Below, piece by piece: positions 50,601 to 62,600 of a stretch of 64,000 nt of DNA (positions within the stretch are counted from its first letter, which is position 1; each line of letters begins with the position of its first letter). Source of the stretch: Inia geoffrensis (Eukaryota > Chordata > Mammalia > Artiodactyla > Iniidae); NCBI GenBank assembly GCA_036417435.1, contig CM070904.1:133486695-133550694 (forward strand), given 5' to 3'. A program made the position numbers and the translations under genes. The notes beneath the pieces are model-generated. The model made no database searches and had not been told where the DNA came from. It saw nothing but the letters and a program-made list of their open reading frames with translations.

Positions 50601-53600
50601 CCCATGTTCCCTGCATTAGCAGGTAGATTCTCAACCACTGCGCCACCAGGGAAGCCCCGTTTTAATGATTTTTAAGCGTACATTCAGTGGCATTAAGCTC
50701 ATTCACACTGCTGTGCAGCAGTCACCACCATCCACACCTGCAGAAATTTCATCTTCCCCAACTTCGTACCCGTTAAACATTCACCACCCCACCCCCCACC
50801 CCGCTCTCTTCAGTGCCTGGTAATCACCGTTCTACTGTCTCTGTGAATTTGACTCCTCTGGGGACCTCATTTAAGTGGAATCATAACAGTATTTGTCGTT
50901 TCAAGACGGGCTTCTCGCGTTCAGCGTCATGTTTTCAGGGTACATCCACGTTGTGGTGTGTGTCGGCACTTCGTGACTCAAGGCTGAATGGTGTCCGTTG
51001 TACGGATGTGCCCCGTTTTGTTTATCTGTTCATCCATCAGTGGACACTTGAGCTGTTTCCACCTTTTGGCTCCTGCAAATAATGCTGCTGTGAACAGGGG
51101 TGGAAAAGATTCTGTTCAAGTCCCTGTTTTCAGTTCTTGGGGCCGGATACTTCTATTCTGAAAAATAATGCATCGTTTCTCTGAAATGCACAGTTAGCTG
51201 TGTCCTGGCTGTATCTGCGTGCAGGCCCTCCCAGACGTGCCTTTGGGGCTGGGCTCGGTGCCGCTCGGTGCCCCGACACCGGCGAGCTGGGTGTGTGCTG
51301 CGCACGGAGGTGCTGCCTGGGCGGACGCGCTGAGTCAGCAGCTGGGGACCATCGCACCGAGAACTCCCAGGGCCCTCCGGGTGGCTGTCTGCATGTCGCC
51401 TGCTGGCAGAGCGTGTCTGTCCCTGCTTCAGCCGCCACCCTCCTGCTCAGGAATTCCCCTGGGACTGGAATCAGGGGAGGTCTTGCGATGGGAGAGGCGG
51501 GGGAGGCCAGGATTCTTCTGTGTCCCTTGCGGCACTCCAAGCTGAGTCGCCTGGGCATGTCACTCTAGCTCCCTGTGTGGCGCCGGCAGCAGTAGAATGG
51601 GAGAGAGCAGTCGTCGTGAAGAGGAAAGGATTCTCAAACCCGGAAATGGCTGAGACCCTTGCAGGCACCCAGTGAGAGCTCCATCTCATCAGGCGGTGGC
51701 CGGGGCCTCTGGAAGAATAAGGGAGTCCTTGTGGACTGTGAAATCACCCCCGCGGGCCCCCCTCGCACCAGCACGCAGCTGGCTGTCATGCCGCCTCTGG
51801 GGAGGGGTCGGGGAGGTGCTGGCTTTCCAGGGGAGGGGGAGGTCTGAGGCTGCGGCTCTGGGGCAACGCTGGTGTTAAGCCTCATTTCCCTGAATGCCAA
51901 CGCTGCACAGAGATCCTTTCTTTATACATATTTGTTTCTCAGCCCCAGGTCCAGCCTGGATGCTGGGCAGAGAGGCGAGAGGAGAGGAGAGGAGGCTCCC
52001 ACCAGCAGGCCGAGCAGCTCTCCTGCTGCTGCTGGGAAGGGGGGCCAGTCGGAAAGCCCCCAAGGAGGGCTGCCCACGGTCAGGGAGGTTAGAGGCTAGG
52101 CAGGCGCTTACGCCCAGAGGGACCTGGAAGGCTTCCTGGAGGAAGGGAGAGGTGAGTGGGCCTTGAAAGAGAGTAGGGCAAGGGAGAAGGGTGCGTGAGA
52201 TCAAGGGGTTAGCAGAAGCAGCAAGTCAGAGCTGAATGCCAGCGGAGATGGCCATGACCTTGGAGATGGCTGCCAGGCTTTGTGGGGAGTGGCTCAGGTG
52301 GGGGGTGAGCGGCTGAGCCCCTCTGTTGCTTCCCCTCTGCATTTATGGAGCTGGTGCTGGGCGTGGGCCTGGGACTCAGCCTGCCCCCGAGGGCTCCCTC
52401 AGTGACACCCAGGGCTCTGCTCTGTATTCCGGCCCAGCTGAGAGTCTGTGCCCTCTGCCCGTTCAGCCTTCCCGGCGTGGATGGATGGGCCTGCGTTGGG
52501 TCTTTGGGGGAAACTGGCTGAGAGGACCCCTGGGCCGCAGTGTCCCCTTCTGCTATTCCAGGATTTCCCCGGTGGACACAGCAGAGGCAGGTGGCATCAG
52601 TCCATCTCCTGGGCTGCCCCCCTGGCCCAGAGGTTGGGTGGACGGGCAAGCTAAATGGGAGAGCTGTACGGAGCCCAGGAGTTCCCACCCGGCCCCTGTC
52701 AGGGATGGCTATGTAGAGTCCTGGGTGAGTGTCCTCTGCAGCTTGGCTTGGGCCAAGGATGAGAAATCAGCGCTGAGCTTGGCCTGGTGGGTGAGGCTTC
52801 CAGGGAGCATCTCACTCCCAGGCCCCATGAGAGAGCCTCCTGCCCTGCAACCAAGACCTGGGGTCACGGGCACAGAAGACGCCCCTTCATCCCCAGTTTG
52901 TTCTGAGGCCATGGTGTGAGCCCTGAACTCTGAAGCACTGTGGGGAGGCCAGTGGGAAGAGGCCTGGCCTCTGAGCCAGAGCTGCTTCCAGGCCCACTTC
53001 TGGGGGGCCCACTGCCTCGCCAAGGCACCCCCAAGCCCGGTGCCTGCCAGCAGGGTGGCCTGCTCAAGGGGGTCCCTGAGCAGGAACCAGACAGCAGAGA
53101 GCGGCCTTGTGAGTTACCTGGTGGAACCCCCTTCTTCGGGGGCCCTCAGTGTTCTGGGCCGCCTTGGAGAGGGCACTTCGCTCCAGAGCTACCTGTGTAG
53201 CACGTGTCTCCGTGTCCTTGTCCCTGTGCGGGCTGGCCGGGGTGGGGGCGGGGGAGGGGGGGGACACGGCGCGGCGGCACTGCGGGAAGGGGGACTCAGT
53301 GGGTGGTTTCTCCAGTGGGTCTGACAACCACGGCGGAGGCAAGGAGCAGGGCTGGGGCTGCAGCGAGTGGAGGGGATTGGTCCTGGGTGTGGGAGGGTGA
53401 TCCACGAGGAGGAGGTGACTGAGCCAGAGGAGGGCGTGGCCAGGCGCGGTCTGATATTTCCTAGGGAAGCAGATCAGGACGTTAGGATGGTGGCCCAGGT
53501 CCCTGAGGCCAGAGGCTGGGGGCTGGAGAGGGCGGGGAGAGGATACGGGAGTGACCGATGGTGGCCCTTGAGTGCCCAGACAGCAGTAGGGATCTGGTCG

Positions 53601-56600
53601 TTGTCATGCGGAGAGGGCACTCTTCAGGCAGTGGGCTGTCACTCTCCTTCGGAGGAGAGAGCTGACGCCCCTCCCATCACCATTCTGGGATGGGCCCTGG
53701 CTCCCCTGAGCACCAGACTCCAAATGGGGAGCAGCCCCCCCGTAGGGCAGGGCGGCAGGAGCCTGGCGGGCACCGGGTGGGCCTCTGGCCGTGGGAAGCT
53801 CGGGGGCTGAGCGCGGCTGCCGAGCCGGCGGCAGGAGGGGTGCGGGGCGGCCGCGGCGGTTTCCTGGGAGACGGGGGCGGTGCCGAGCGCAGCGGGGCGG
53901 GGGCAGCGGGAGGAGGCGCGTCGCCGCGCGGGGAGCCGCCGCCCTCCACGGTGCGCGCCAGTGCGGCTGCAGTGCCGCCCTGGGAGGCGGCCGCGGAGTC
54001 CTCCAGCCGGTCCCGCTCGGCTGCGCTTCCGCGCACCTCCTCCAAGCCCTCCAGCCCGATCCTGCTCCTCCGCCTTTCCACGGGCTGACCCCGAGACCCC
54101 CACGCACCCGCACCCGGCGTCGCGCGCCGCCCGCCCGGACCGCCGCCGCCGCCGCCACCGCCACCGCAGCTGGGGACGCCGCCGCCGGAGCCGCCGCCGA
54201 GAAGGGGTTTCGGGCTAAGCCCGGGCGGCGTCCGCGGAGCTGGGATCCGAGCCCGGGCCCAGCCGGCCGCCCGCCCTATACCCATTTGCATCTCCGCCGG
54301 CCCACCGCATCTCCATCCGCAGGCCCGCCACCCTCACCTCCACTCCCTCCTCCTTAGCCATCTTCATCTCCAGCCCTGTCGTCCCCCATCACCACCGCCA
54401 GAACCCCACCTTCAGTCCATGCTACCCCGCCCTCACCCTCACCCTCACCACAAGCCCTCGTCTGCGCCCTCATCCATTTCTCCATCCCCTTCCCATCATG
54501 AGCCCCCTCGCCAGTCTCCGTGTCCACCGCAGCGACCCCTCATCCTCAGTGCGCCCATCACCAATCCACCTCTCCTCCCCTCAGTTCCCCACCTTCACCC
54601 CATCTTCGCGTGCCTCCCGCTGTATCCCCGCAGCGCCCCTGCCACCCCTCCCCGCCCCCATCTCTTCCTGCAGCAAGCCCCCCCTTCCTCTTCCGTCAAA
54701 CCCATTCCCCTCCCCTTCGCTTGCGGCAGCCCCTGAGAGCCCCCTCTCCTGCCACCCCCGCCAGGGCCTGCCGCGCCCACTGCGGCAAGCCCCTTCCCCG
54801 CCAATCGCGTCGCCCTCCTGCCCGCCCCCCTTCGCCTGCCGCAGGCCCCGGCGGCGCGGCCCCCCTGCTCTCTGCGCGGCCGCGCCCACTGCGCCAGCGC
54901 CCCCTGCTCGCTGCGCCAGGAGCCAGGAGCTCGGCCGCCGCTCCAGACCCTCGCGCGCCGGCTCCTGCGCCGCGGCGTGGGGCCCTCGGTCCTTGGCCGG
55001 CAGCCACTGGCGCCCGGGCGCTCGGTCTTTGTCCCGCCGCCAGCGACGCAGCCCCTGGGCAGCGGGACCCCTGGCGAGCCTGAGGGGCGGACCCCTCCCG
55101 CCGAGCGCAGAGGTGTCGCCGCCGAGACCCCTCGGTTTCGGTCCCCGTGCGTGACGGAGGCTCCGCAGCGGCGGCAGAGGGCCGCCTTGGTGATGCCGTC
55201 ACGTGGCCGGAATGGTGGAGGGGCTTAGGGCCGGCGGAGAGGTGGCCGGTGAGGGGTAGAGAAGCGCGCTGGGGGCGGGGCGGGGGGGGGGTTACGGGTC
55301 TTGTTGCCGCGTTAGGAGCGGGGGAGGACGGTGGTTGAAACGTCCCGCCCGAGGTGGGTCTGAGGCTGCTCCCCTGCATGGACTCTAGGTGCTCGGGGTG
55401 ACCCTGCGACAGAGACTGGCCAGGGGACAAACTACTCTTGGTCGGGGCCGGGGGCGGGGGGGCGGGGGGAGATGAGGAAAGAAGGTCCGGAGCTCGGGTT
55501 GTGGGCGGTGCCCAGGGGACCTCGGGTTATTTGTCCAGTGCCCCCCCCACCCCAGCAGGGTCCTGCAGCGCCCACTGGAGCTGGAAGGGGGTCCAGGAGC
55601 AGGAGTGGGCATGGGCAGTTGTCCCAAGAAGGGTCACGTGCTTGGGGAGAGCCTTCGGCACGCCCCACCCCCTCAGCAGGCCGGCTGGGGTCCAGAGCTG
55701 AGAAGAAGGGAGGGGCAGGGACGCAGCCCCCTAACTGCTTTTCCAGACCTGGGCCTCCCCCTCGTGTTTTGGAGGCCAGGGTGCCTAGACGTGGCCACAG
55801 AGCTGCATTCCAGCAGCGCCCTGGGAGGCCAGGGCGGCTACTTGCCTACACCGAATTGCCGAGAGTATTCTAGGGGCGGCGGGATTTGCTGGCGCAGAGC
55901 GTCCGGGATGTGGCTTTAAGGCCAGTTGAGCAGGCGGCCCGCGCGCCCCTGTGTGAGCTGCAGCAGCTTCTGGAGACATGCGCTTGGTGCGGCGCCATCT
56001 TCCCTCTGCAGCCTCCTTGGGAGGGCTCGAGGGCCGCCCGTCAGGAGCGGCTGCCAGGCTGGGCCCCGGCAGATGAGGTCTGCATCCAGCATTTGGTGAT
56101 GGGGATCCCTGCTGGGGCGGGGTCTTGGGCTAAAGCGCTGGGTCTGCAGAGCCGGTGGGGGGCCTGCTGGGTGGGGGCGCCACCAGGAGGCTGCTTGTGC
56201 CCCTAGGAGGGCTGGGAACTGCGGCTGTGTCAGCGGGTGGCAGGAGGCGTGAGGCTTAAAGGTGTTGAAGCCATCGGCTGATGGGACTTGCTGAGGAGGA
56301 GCCGGAACCTGGGGTGTCCCCCGGAGGTCTGAGTGGGGGGGGGGGGAAGAAGGCGGATACGGGGTCTGCCACCCAGCAAGAGAAGGAACTGCTGTGGGGG
56401 GGCAGTAGGAAGCGAGTGCAGGTGTTTTAACCTGGGGAGGGCGGCTGGGGGTTTGGAGACTTGGGACCTAGGGGCCGGACCTAGAGGAGAGGCTGTAAAG
56501 AGACTGGGGATGGGGGAGCAAACCTGCCATGAAAGAGCTCTCCCCCTTTCCCCCCAAAAAACCTGGGATAATGAGAGGAGGAGGTGTCCCAAAGGCTGAG

Positions 56601-59600
56601 GGAAGGGAGAGTTCTAGAAGGATGTAGTCTGCTGTTGAAAGAGCAGCAAGAGACTGAGGAAGAAAGGAGGGGCCGTCACTGGCCAGATGGGGGAGAAGCC
56701 TCAGTGCAGATGGGAGGGGTCAGTGGGAAGAGGGGACAGGCTGATGCCTCCCAGTGGGGAGGGGAAAGGGGGGGTGACCGGAGGGTTGGACTGGGCGGCT
56801 CTAAGGTGGACGGGATGCCAGCCACGCCCTCCTGCCTGGCCCGAGTGCCCCCCTTCTCCAGGCGTTTAGCCGAGAAGAGGTGAGGGTTTGGGGGTAGAGG
56901 CCTGAAATGACGAGAGGGGGATTTTATCAGTCTGCCTTGCACACTTCCAGGGCCAGGGAGCTCACCTCCCCTCTGTCAGGCCCCACCCTCCTCCAACCGT
57001 TTGGCTTAGATCAGGGAACAGACTTGCTTTTTGGGAAGGTGCCCTGCAGAGCCCACCTCTGCCCGGCTGACGTCCAGGACCGACAGATGACCTGCGGGCC
57101 CAGGCCGAGCTGGGCCAGGGCCTTGACCACCAACTAGCAGCGGCCACCGCATCTGCCCTGCCGCGGGCTCGGGGAGCCTCAGCCCAGCCTGCCCGGGGCC
57201 TCAGGCCGGCGCCCGGGTTCTGGCTCCGTGTCTTCACTCCCGTGTGTGTCCGAGGAGGGAGGGAGGGACGGGGGCTGTGCTGGGGCGGCCGGAACAGCGC
57301 AGGTCACCGGGCTGGCTGGACGAGGTGGCCAGGCAGGGCTGAGGGGGCACCGCAGGGCGGGGGCGGGGGAGGGGCGGGGAGGCCAAGGGCAGGGGGGTGG
57401 GGTGGTGGCGGCTGACGGCTGTGAGCGGTGGGTGGGCCCAACACTGCCAAGGAGCCGGCCAGAGAAAAGGGGCTCCCGGGTGTTTTTTCCTCGCCTCTCT
57501 CCTGCCTGCAGGAATGGAAGGTTCGGGAGGGAGGGCGGCCAGCCAGGGAGGCCGCCAGCCCCTGTGGCCCGCAGGTGCTTGCACCTCGACAGCCTGCACC
57601 CTCCTGCCTCTCCTGCCTGCCCGCCACTGCCCCGTGACCCATCCAGCCTGGCCTGGGTGCCTGTCACAGCTGAGCCTAGGCTGGCACCTGGAAGCCCCAG
57701 GCTGGCACCTGTAGCCACTCCCAGCCCCAGGGCACGTCCCCAGTTCAGCCCCCGACCCCCAGCCCGGCACCACCACAGTCCGCTGGTCCCAAGCAGCAGG
57801 GGAGGGTGCTCGCCAAGGGTGCTCTCCTGGCCCCTGCCGTTGGAGGGGAGGCCAGGGGGAGGGCGGTCGGAGCCCAGGCTCTTCCTGGCTGGGTGCACAC
57901 GGCCCTACTGCACAGCCTCCACCATCAAGGAGACGGGTCCACTATCTGCCGGGCTCTGCCAGCTGGGACGCCGGGTGGGGGACCCTCGTCCTGCTCTGTG
58001 AGCTGCCCCCTGCTGGCGATGGGTCCAGGGCCACAGGTCAGCGTCAGCAAGAGCAGCCGAGAGGAAGAACTGTCTCTGGGAAGTCCTCGGGTCCCAGCCC
58101 TCCCTGCCTGGAGGTGCCCACCCACCCCACCCCCCCGAAGGAAGGAGAGCAGGGGTAGGGGTGCTTACTCTCTGCCAGGCCCTGGGGAGCCAGGCTCTAT
58201 CCCTCCACCCCAGCTGGTTCCCGTGAGGCCCGCACGTGGCCAGAAAGGCCTGACTCAACCCGGGCCAGGGGGCAGGTCCCAGACCCCTGACTCCCCACCC
58301 CGCGGGCCTGGGGCTCTGCGGGGCATAGGCACACGAGCTCCGACATCTACCCCACAGTCAGCCCTGTTCCAGGGTGGAGGCCACAGTGCCCCTTAGACAA
58401 CAGGCCCTGGGAGCAGGGTTGGGGGCCCCGGGGGACGAGGCGCCTGGGGGCAGGTTTGTGAGGGAAAAGGGGGAGGGAGCTGCGCTTCCTGCCTCTGCCC
58501 CCCCGCCCTCCTTCCTCCCCACCGAGCCTCTTTCACCTCCCTCGAGTGCCACTGGAGTGTGCAGCGCCCTTCTGCCCCATCCTGCCCCATCCCACCGCGC
58601 CTGGGGCACCGCTGCCCTCTCCTGGCTGTTACACTGATGGGCACAGAGCTGCAGACGGGCCATAGGGCGACTCTGTCCTCTGCACCTGTCCCTGCTTCCC
58701 CGGGGCATATACAGGAGAGGAAGACGCTCAGACTCAGGCTAAGTGTGACCTAGCCACCCCCACAGGCTCTTCAGGGTTAATTCCGCCTGCGGAGAAAGAC
58801 TTGGTCTTACCCACCCCTCTCCCGGGGGAGGCCGCTGCCCACCCTGCGCTGCAGCCCCCCACCCCTCAGGGCAGCCTCGGGACCCAGAGAGCTCTGCCCA
58901 GGCTGCTCCACGACCCCCTGCAACCGTGCCGGCCGCCCCGGGCGAGCCCTCAACTCCAGCCCCACACAGCCCCTGTCCGGGCCAGACCCCTGCGTCCACT
59001 TCCCTCCGTGCCCTGCCCCGCTTAGAGGCAGGAATTGCAGCCTGTGGGGAGTGGGCCTGGGGTGCTGTGAGGCAGCCCAGTGGCCATGGGGGCCTGAAAT
59101 CGAGCGGCCTGAGCCACTTGGCCCCTGACTGTGTGACTTCAGACAGGAACCCTCATCTCTGCCAGTCTCAGTTTCCTGGTCTGTAAAGGGGGTTCACAGC
59201 ACCCACCTCAGAACTGGGCCCAGCACAGTTTCAAAGGTGCACCTTTGAAAGTGGTGGAAGCAACCTGTCACGTCCTAGCACTGCTGTAAGCGGTGCTGCC
59301 GGGAGCCTGCGCCCGGGCGGTGGCGCGGGGGTGATGGGGGCTTTGAGGGTACAGAGGAGGGTGCACACATGAGGGGGCTCAGTGTGTCCTGCCAGGTGGG
59401 TGCGGGTCTCCCAGCAGGGCCCCAGCAGACTTGTGCCCGGACTGTCCTGACGGGGTGGGCCTCGGCCTGGGGGGAGCCGCTGCCTCCGGCCGGCCCGGAG
59501 CTGTAGGTGGGTGGCCTGCCCGGCCTGCAGGGCCTGCTGTCCTCAGTGGGAGCTGGCACCCCGCACTGGGGTCGGGGAGGCTGGGGCCGTCCTGCCCCGC

Positions 59601-62600
59601 CCCTTGGGGATCCCCTCTCACTGCCCTCAGCCTGGGCCCGGGCAGGGGCGCCAGGCAGGCCTGGACACTTCTGCTGTGAGCCTTGAGCCTGGCAGCCCCC
59701 CGTGCCCCCCACGCAGGACCTGAGGCCTCTGTGTGCTGAGGTCCAGGCGTGAGCTGAGCGGCTCAGGGCCCCTGGGGCGGCCCTCCTCACACGCAGGGGG
59801 CGTGGAGGGCTGGAAGGAGCTGAGTGGGGACAGCACCCCACAGCCCTGCCCTGGGGCTCAGCCTTCCACGCTCCTGCTCTACAGCCATCCCCACCTGCGT
59901 GCTGACCACGTCCCCTCTGTGCAGGAGAGCTCACCGGCCACGAGGCCCGTTCTCCTGGTGCCCCGGCGCCCAGCCTCCCGTAGCCCTCCTCTCCCTCACG
60001 CCAGCCCCTCCCCACAGGTGAGCACCTGCGGATCTGCCCCCAGGGCTACACCTGCTGCACCAGCGAGATGGAGGAGAACCTAGCCAACCGCAGCCGGGCC
60101 GAGCTGGAGACGGCGCTCCTGGACAGCGGCCGGGCCCTGCAGGCCGCGCTGGCCACCCAGCTGCGGGGCTTTGACGGTGAGAGGCTCCGGGGCCGCAGGA
60201 CACTCACGGCGGGGGGCTGGGCACTTGGGGGCCTCTCGCAGTGCGGCAGGGTCAGAGAGGACATAGTAGCAGAACACTGGCCGCGTGCAGGGGCCCGAGC
60301 GGGGATCCGTGAACTCGGGAGTCACCTTCAGGTCTCTCTCCACCCCGAGGCATGCGCGTCTGGGGAGAGCCAGCCTGTCCCTTCCATCAGGCCCTCAGAG
60401 GGGACCCTCTGCCCTCCAGAGCTCTCCTAGGCACCTGCCAGGGACAGGCTGGCACTGGCCACCAGGTGGCCTGGAGCTGGGGAGCTCAGCGTGAGGACTG
60501 ATATCGGGGGCCAGGCCGGGGCTGCAGGGTGCTGGGTGGAGGCACGAGGAGTTCGGGGCCCCTGCCGTGGCCCTCGAGCCTCCAGCTCAGCTGTGTGTGT
60601 CAGTCATCTATTCCCAGCCCCTCACCAGCTCTCTCGTCGTGTATGGGCCCCTAAACAAGGGATGGAGGAATGACGTTGTGACGCTGACAGCAGGCACCTC
60701 GGAGGGGATGGCGGGCGCCGGTGGGAGGGGCCCCAGAAGTGACAGCTGATGTCAGAGCCTGCACAGCATCCATTCGGGACACTAATCTGTGTTAAAAGCG
60801 ATTCCTCTTCCGCTTCCAGTTCCACTTGTGCCCCCCAACCCCGAGAGTCCTTTCCACCTGCCCCTCTGCATGCCGCTTCCCGCCCCGCGCCTCAGCCCCA
60901 CTGTCGTGTCTGCTCCGGCTCCCCCCGTGCCTTGTGCCCCAGGAGCAGTCCTTACCTGGCCTCCAGCGGCAGGGGTCTCAGAGCCTTCGTCTGAAGTGCA
61001 CTTGGGACCTGCATGTAGCAGGGCCTCGGGTGGCTGTGTTCCAGGACGCGGGGCCCACGCTCACGCGCCACACCTTCTGGGCCAGCTGCCAGGGGCCTGG
61101 CTCAGAGCAGGACCCTGCTCAAAAGATGGGGCTGGGGGCTGGCCATGGGGTTTGGGGCCCCATGACCACCCCTTGTGCTGCTGGTCTAGCGATGAGCTAC
61201 AGACTGCCCGTTTGGGCCGGAGGCTGGCGTGGGGACCAGGACCCGGAGTCCCGTGGCGGGAGCTGGATGGGAGCTTGGACCGTCCGCTCCATCCCACAGT
61301 TCCCACCTGGGGAGCTGCAGGGCCACAGCCGGAGCTGCGGGAGGGTCTTGGTGGGGTGAGTGTAGACACGGGTCCGAGGGCCAGAGGCCTAATGTCCACC
61401 ACGCCTCAGAGCAAAGCCAACCTGGCCGTGTGTCCCTGGACACGCGAGTTTGGGCCTGTGTGGAGAGAGCTGGCCACAGCTCTCAAGGAAGCGTCTTGAG
61501 TGGACGGTCTGTGCGCTTATGGACCCTGCCGTCTCCCTGCTGAAAGGGGTGGACGGCGTCAGGGGCCTCGCTCTCAGCACACAGGGCACAGAGGTATTTC
61601 CCCAAAACCACAGGGGTCTGCGGCCCACGCTCACGCCCCGCCTTGGCACCCCCGTCCAAGACTGGGTGCATCCCGAGGGCTGCGTGAGACCCTCTCCAGA
61701 CCCTCAGGCTGGCCGGCTTCCAAAACCGGAGAGAGGGCGTCCAAGAGAGATAAGGACGGAGGGGGAGGGCAGGAAGCCCAGGAGAGCCTCAGAGGTGGGC
61801 AGGGTGGAGGATGCACAGAGGCACACCCCCAGGGCAGGGGGCCTGGCTGGGTGACAGAGAGGCTGGGGGAGGGGGAGGGACGCAAGGAGAGCTGCTGGGA
61901 GGGAAAGCAGGCGAGGGACGCCCTGGGCCTTCCCCCAGTGGGTCCCACCCCGACTCAGAGCACCCTCCTGCCCCTCCACACAGACCCTTGCCAGGTGATC
62001 TCAGGGGGCACAGAGGGAGTCACCGTGTGTCCCCTGCTCAAGGCCCAGCTCAGAAATGGATTCTGTATGTCCAGGCCCCGGGCCAGGAGTGGGAGGTCTC
62101 AGAGCCCCATGGGGGTGGGCACCCAAGGTGGGGGCGGGCACCCAGGGCCCGTGCAGGCTCTGATGACTCTCAGAGCATCGGGGGTCCCCAGCGGAGCCCC
62201 ACTAATGCCGGTCGCGCTGCCACAGCACGTGGGGTGGGCAGGGGACTCCGGGAAGGCCTGACGCTCGCCTCCCGTGCGCAGATCACTTCCAGCGCCTGCT
62301 GAACGACTCGGAGCGGGCGCTGCAGGAGGCCTTCCCAGGCGCCTTCGGGGAGCTGTACGTGCAGAACGCCAAGGCCTTCCGCGACCTGTATGCCGAGCTG
62401 CGCCTCTACTACCGCGGCGCCAACCTGCACCTGGAGGAGACGCTGGCCGAGTTCTGGGCCCGCCTGCTCGAGCGCCTCTTCCGGCAGCTGCACCCGCAGC
62501 TGCTGCTGCCCGACGACTACCTGGACTGCCTGGGCAAGCAGGCCGAGCCGCTGCGGCCCTTCGGGGAGGCCCCCCGCGAGCTGCGCCTGCGCGCCACCCG

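Noticed and set aside
54498..55430. Overlapping long frames in CpG island 2 (218 aa + and 244 aa -)
   Set aside because: Both strands are open at once and the translations are proline/serine- or glycine/arginine-rich, which is a composition effect. A non-coding or promoter role fits better.
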